From Lutjanus erythropterus (lineage: Eukaryota > Chordata > Actinopteri > Lutjaniformes > Lutjanidae), in contig CM034598.1 of NCBI GenBank assembly GCA_020091685.1, forward strand, positions 18,705,362-18,769,361: a stretch of DNA of 64,000 nucleotides. The letters run 5' to 3'. The position numbers and the translations under genes were made by a program. Under the pieces are notes generated by a model. It was not told the origin of the DNA, did no database searches, and was given only the letters and a program-made list of their open reading frames with translations. Each line of letters starts with the position of its first letter. Position 1 is the first letter of the stretch. Positions 59,346 to 64,000 of the stretch are shown in pieces.

Positions 59346-59929
59346 GTGGTGGGTAGAGTATGGAAAATCTATACTCAAGTAAGAATACAAATATAGTCCC
59401 ATAGAAATGACAGCAGTAAAACTAAAAATTAGTTTATTAATTTGAGAAACGATTCAAGTAAAACTTTTAAAAGTATCTGATTAATAAATTACTTAAATTA
59501 CTTAAAGAACAAGTTACTTTGAATTTTAATTTTTTTATATCATACTACAATTATGAAAGTAACATTAAGGCATCACGCTAACTGCTTTGTTAATTACACC
59601 GATTTAAAAGTCCAACAGACTGCTAGCTACAAGATAAATTAATGTTAATAATATCAAAGATTAAGGCTGAAACTTTCATACAACTTCAGTAGCTTGAAAG
59701 TTAAGTGAAACTAAATTGCAACTGAGTTGCATGTTGTCAAGCCCTCTACAAGAAACCTGAAATTCAGCTGCAACAGTTGCAAAACTCTCAACTTTGTGAA
59801 AATAGCTTCTGCGACAGCCAATCAAGGCCCAGTTACAGATCTTGATCTTGATCATCTGGTCTCTCTTCGACAAGAGAGTAGGATGTTGGGTAGTGTGTAT
59901 CTAACTGACTGAGACCAATTTGCTATCTA

Positions 59930-60860
59930 TCTCAATACATGGTCAACGATAGGATATATCTTTATTTTTAAATAGCAATCGATTCAGTTCGATACGATTC
60001 AGCCCTGTCACAATACGTATGATATGATGCAATACAAGACAATGCAATGTGTGATTCTTTATATTTTGATTCAGTTCATGCTACATTTGTAGAGTGATTT
60101 TAGTTGTAAAAGAAATCCTAAGAGTTTTACTAAATATAGTAACAGTAGAGACAGAGAGAGAAGGAGACATCAGTGTTAACATCTTATTATGAGTCTCATG
60201 TAAATGAGATCCTGTAACCTAAAAAGGAATCTGCGAACAAACTTTCAAACTTTAAAATATTATAATTTTGCAGTAAGCTGATCTGCTGCTCTGTTCCATA
60301 TGAAGAGTGCTGTGGTTTTGATCAGTGTGGGTTAACAGTGATGCCCGTGTTACCTGCTCTCACAGTGACATGATGTCTCTGGGTCAGTCTCATGTCTCTG
60401 TACTCTATCAGACATGTTTTGCATAAAATGATTTGCAGCAGTGTTTCTCATCTTTCTTATAAACCTGAACTTATTTCACACTTGCTTGTCATTAAAGTTT
60501 GGTGGTTTGATGCGGAACAATGTCACTTTGTTACTGTTTTCAGTGACAGTTTTGATGAAATGAATTGAGACACGGAGAGAGAGGTGGAGCGCTTGTTTTG
60601 TGTGAACGTACAGCAGGCGTCCAGCAAGAGCAGCGCAGGCAGAGGTAGGAGGAGAGAGAAAACAGAAGAAAGTTACAGTGGCAGCTCCTGATGCCAAAAT
60701 TAAACATATGTGTCCTAATGAGATGTATTGATACCGAGTGCTGCATCGATTTGTTTTCGATTCATGATCAGCGTTTTACTGATACAGGCCGCCTGAACCA
60801 ATACACTTGTATCTTACACATTAAAATCTGATGCATTGATGCATGAGTGAATCGTTACTC
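59930..60860. repeat. ATCGATTC-type dispersed repeat (split)
   Basis: The ends carry AGCAATCGATTCAGTTCGAT and CATCGATTTGTTTTCGATTC, TGATGCATTGATGCATGAGT, typical for a common fish repeat with ATCGAT-rich ends. The interior is non-coding. Confidence 0.45.
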
Positions 60861-61514
60861 CCTAATGTTGGGGCATTTTAATTCGTTTTTTCCTCCTGCA
60901 TTATCAATACGCATTAGATAATCCCTACTCTCCTGAACAGTCATTATGAAACAAAGTAGCCAGCCAGTGCCAGAAGGAAAAGTACAAAATGTTAAAATTA
61001 GTTTTAACAAGTGGAAAAAAAATGAAATAAGACATGAAGACATAAATGTAGTTACAATGACACTTCCACCTAGTATAATCGAAGCGAGAAAACAATGCAA
61101 CAACAAAAATTGCCAATCTATAAATTATTAAATTTATTGTTGCATGAGACTTAAATTATTTTGAATTGCTCTGTGTAACTGTCAAGAGCCAGCACTAAAA
61201 ATTAATAAAGCTAACATCAGCTAGCTAACTACATTTCCATCTACAGTATGTGCAACCAACTTCAATGAGCTTGCAGAGGTTGGAAGAGCGATTTTTTAAA
61301 AGCAGAGATCTTAGTGTTTTTGAGAGGTGCCATGCGATTCAACAGGTAACTGCAGATTTTTAGATTTTGGCATTAAAAGTGTGGTCAGATGTGTCCATGG
61401 ATTGTCTCTGAACCTGCCTCTTGTTCTGGGTTTTGTTCTGTTATCATCACATCCTGGTCCAGGCAACTAGCAACTTGTAGAAGTATAATTTGTTACTAAC
61501 TAACCTTTACAGAC

Positions 61515-61586
61515 ATAACAGTGGTATCAATCTTGTTATCTGACTCATAAATGCTTATTTCCCAAAATGTCTGACTATTCCTTTAA
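61515..61586 (-). mobile_element. MITE end, same family as 59131-59345
   Basis: Read on the minus strand: TTTAAAGGAATAGTCAGACA TTTTGGGAAATAAGC and then GATTGATACCACT, the terminal part of the fish element whose other copy lies 2.3 kb to the left. Confidence 0.55.
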
Positions 61587-61739
61587 ACACTGGCAGACTC
61601 TTGGAGAGTACTGACCTGAGAGCTTCCCTGAGAATACTGAGTATAAAACAAGTTGATGAGTTGATGTAAACTATCTGTACATTGTGTGTATGTGCTGGTG
61701 GACAACAGAAGCTCCCAGCAGGTATCTGGCCTCTCCCAC

Positions 61740-61859
61740 CCTCCTGCTCCCCAGGCGCAGCACATTGATGACATCAGCTGTGAAAGTGGCCATTAGTTCC
61801 ACCTCATCACTGTGGGACAAATATAGCAGCATAAGGCTTTCATCAGACATGGAGGACAG
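61740..61859 (-). CDS. Unassigned exon-like open frame, faintly myosin-I tail-like
   Basis: Minus strand: a strong acceptor (TTTCTTTCCCGCCCCTCACTACAG in two parts) then 120 nt, phase 0 at both ends, to a weak donor GTGGGA. It reads LSSMSDESLMLLYLSHSDEV, ELMATFTADVINVLRLGSRR. The pattern S-S-x-S-D-x-x-L-x-L ... D ... F-x-x-(E/D)-(L/V)-I-x-x-L loosely recalls the TH1 tail of class I myosins. No neighbouring exons were found. Exon, pseudo-exon or chance are all possible. Confidence 0.22.
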
Positions 61860-62017
61860 CTGTAGTGAGGGGCGGGAAAGAAACCTGGCCAGATGATGAT
61901 ACACATTCACCGTATCCTCCTCCTTAATTTCTCATCTCCCACCCTTGCGATCATGCTGTCACCCCAGAGACTGATAACACCTTATGGCTGCAGAGGCACA
62001 TGCGACAGGCACATGCA

Positions 62018-62260
<243 letters not shown>

Positions 62261-63809
62261 TCAGACACCTGTTTACCTAATTCTACATCTTATCTGCACA
62301 GGAATTTCCAAATTTTTTGTATGTGATTGTGGCTCAGCCTTTAAATGAGGCTTAGCAGCAGCCGGATGACAAGCGCTGCTTTTGTAATACCTGGTGCTGT
62401 ATTATGAAAGCAGAGCAGCGACAGCACACAGTACAATTGTCAGTGTAAGTCAAAACTATAAAGCAGCAAGACAAAGGATGTCTCCTGCCACCGCTGTTAG
62501 TCCTGATTCTATTATCTCTGGCCCTGAACCAGTGATATTGTTTTTTCTTCTCTCGGTGACTGAAGCTTCATATCTGTGGCAGATTATGTTATTTATTACC
62601 GACTACCTCCACAGGTATTACCTAATAACTGGGCTAGGGATTATTTTTGGCAATGCATGGACAAAATACACTGTGTGAGATTAAGTTATGGTCAGTGCGA
62701 ATGTGCTGTGGAAAAGCAGTGCACTTAACAGGATTGTGTGTGTGTGAGTGTGTGTGGTGCATCTCAGAACAGGTGGCTGCGGTGTTGGATCAGACACCTG
62801 GCCTCTGCCTTTTGAATGACAGGTGGTGAAGTCACTGCAGGGCACATCTGGAGGGTGGGGGGAAGACAAAGATTTTCTATTAGGTCTCTCTCACTCTCTC
62901 TCTCTCTCTCTCTTCCAGCTTTTGATATGTGAGCGTGAGACACAGGATGCTCTGATCTGAAGGAACTGGTTAGTTGGTTTTGTATTAACTTGATTTTTAA
63001 AATCTCATTTTGCAGCCATTGTAGCAGGGCTCCTCAAGAAAATGTGCAAATTCCTTGATGGTCAAGGACATACAAATAAGAGCCAAACAATGGCAGTCCG
63101 TCTTGATGTCAAAATAAGCCACAAATGAGCTGTACTCAAGGCACAGTAACTTTAGTCTGACATGAATGGCAGGACATGTAATCCAGTTTGCTGAAAAAAG
63201 TTTCAATAACATTGTACCACCTGGCAGAAAAACTATTTGCTCGTGCATAATGCAGCTCTCTGCCCGACTCTACTACACATGATGTCACTGAAGAGGTACT
63301 GCCCACTTAAATGTTTTTTGAGCTGTAAACTACATGATACTGCTGCATTACAGGGACGCTCAACATGCTTGCCTGGGGGGCACTTTCACAAAATAACAGG
63401 AAATAAAAACTGCAACTGTGTTTTAGTTGTAACATTTGTAAGACATGGCTCCATCATGCAGACACTGAAATGTTGGAATCCCTCCTTCCTTGGAAAAAGC
63501 AGTGTGTCAGTTTATTTTAATTGTGGAAAAAAATGATTGGAGGGCCAAGGGCCTCCAGGGCCCGAGGGCCACAAATTGAATATCACTGCTGTAAACTATT
63601 GTTAATATTTAATTTTTTTACTAAATGTATACAAATAAGAATTACTTGTGTTGTTTTAAATAATCCTGAACGTTGCTAGGTGAATAGCGTCGATGGTTTT
63701 GGACAAATCAATGTCGTGAAATTCATATAAGAAAAGATTATTGCCCTCTAGTCGGAGTTGGCCCACTTCTCCCAGCTCTCTTTTTCAAATATATATACAC
63801 GAGTTTCTG

Positions 63810-63955
63810 CTATGTAAGGGATAAAGTACAGTTACAGTTGGCAGGACATTATTGTGAAATAAACCTTGAAGGGATGATGCAGGACATGAATCTCCCTGAA
63901 AGGGTTTATTCACAATAATGACTTGCCCACTTTACTTTATCCCACATATTACATG
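63810..63955. mobile_element. Short palindromic MITE
   Basis: TATGTAAGGGATAAAGTACA ... GGACATTATTGTGAAATAAACC is mirrored by GGGTTTATTCACAATAATGA ... ACTTTATCCCACATATTACA. Arms are about 55 bp each around a core with GGGATGATGCAGGACATGAA. It resembles a common perciform inverted-repeat element. Near-complete. Confidence 0.7.
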
Positions 63956-64000
63956 GTTACCTACAAAAATAAGTCTATAAATTGACACAAAATATTGATT

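Overview
This is a window of a ray-finned fish genome, most likely a spiny-rayed (percomorph) teleost. The genes are split into short exons with GT-AG introns. Non-coding DNA is AT-rich and full of microsatellites. The dispersed repeats are of kinds familiar from teleosts: short TTAA-flanked inverted-repeat elements opening with TTAAAGGGA, L2/CR1-like LINE 3' ends, and tRNA-derived SINEs. All coding content I can support confidently lies in the first 24 kb and belongs to one immune receptor family, the TIM family (T-cell immunoglobulin and mucin; HAVCR/TIMD4). Layout: 1-6.8 kb is intergenic with repeat copies. 6.8-10.7 kb holds gene A, a compact TIM-like receptor with a signal peptide, a V-type Ig domain with the TIM hallmark GWFND, a very short stalk, one transmembrane segment and a tail with a NIYESV tyrosine motif; seven exons give about 229 residues. 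10.3-17.2 kb is an old duplication: sequence 3' of gene A recurs in the same order 3.4-4.5 kb further on, with a decayed transmembrane exon at 13.79 kb as the only coding remnant. 17.45-23.86 kb holds gene B: the same TIM IgV exon (339 nt in both genes) followed by two fibronectin type III domains, two Thr-rich mucin-like exons, a third FN3 domain, a transmembrane segment and a short tail; 14 exons give about 573 residues. The FN3 modules closely resemble those of DSCAM cell-adhesion proteins. A TIM phosphatidylserine-type IgV head on DSCAM-like FN3 modules is the most notable thing in the window. I know of no described receptor with this architecture, though I could not search. 24-64 kb appears to be a gene desert. 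It holds tetranucleotide and dinucleotide arrays, palindromic transposon relics, a 32-bp minisatellite organised in 160-bp higher-order units and flanked by a direct duplication, a perfect 32-bp inverted repeat, some GC-richer stretches that may be regulatory, and two isolated exon-like reading frames on the minus strand (57.3 and 61.7 kb) that I cannot assign. Both genes lie on the + strand, 6.8 kb apart, and probably arose by tandem duplication. From family knowledge, their IgV heads should bind phosphatidylserine on dying cells or enveloped particles through the WFND metal site. Gene A would display it close to the membrane and gene B on a long FN3 and mucin stalk.
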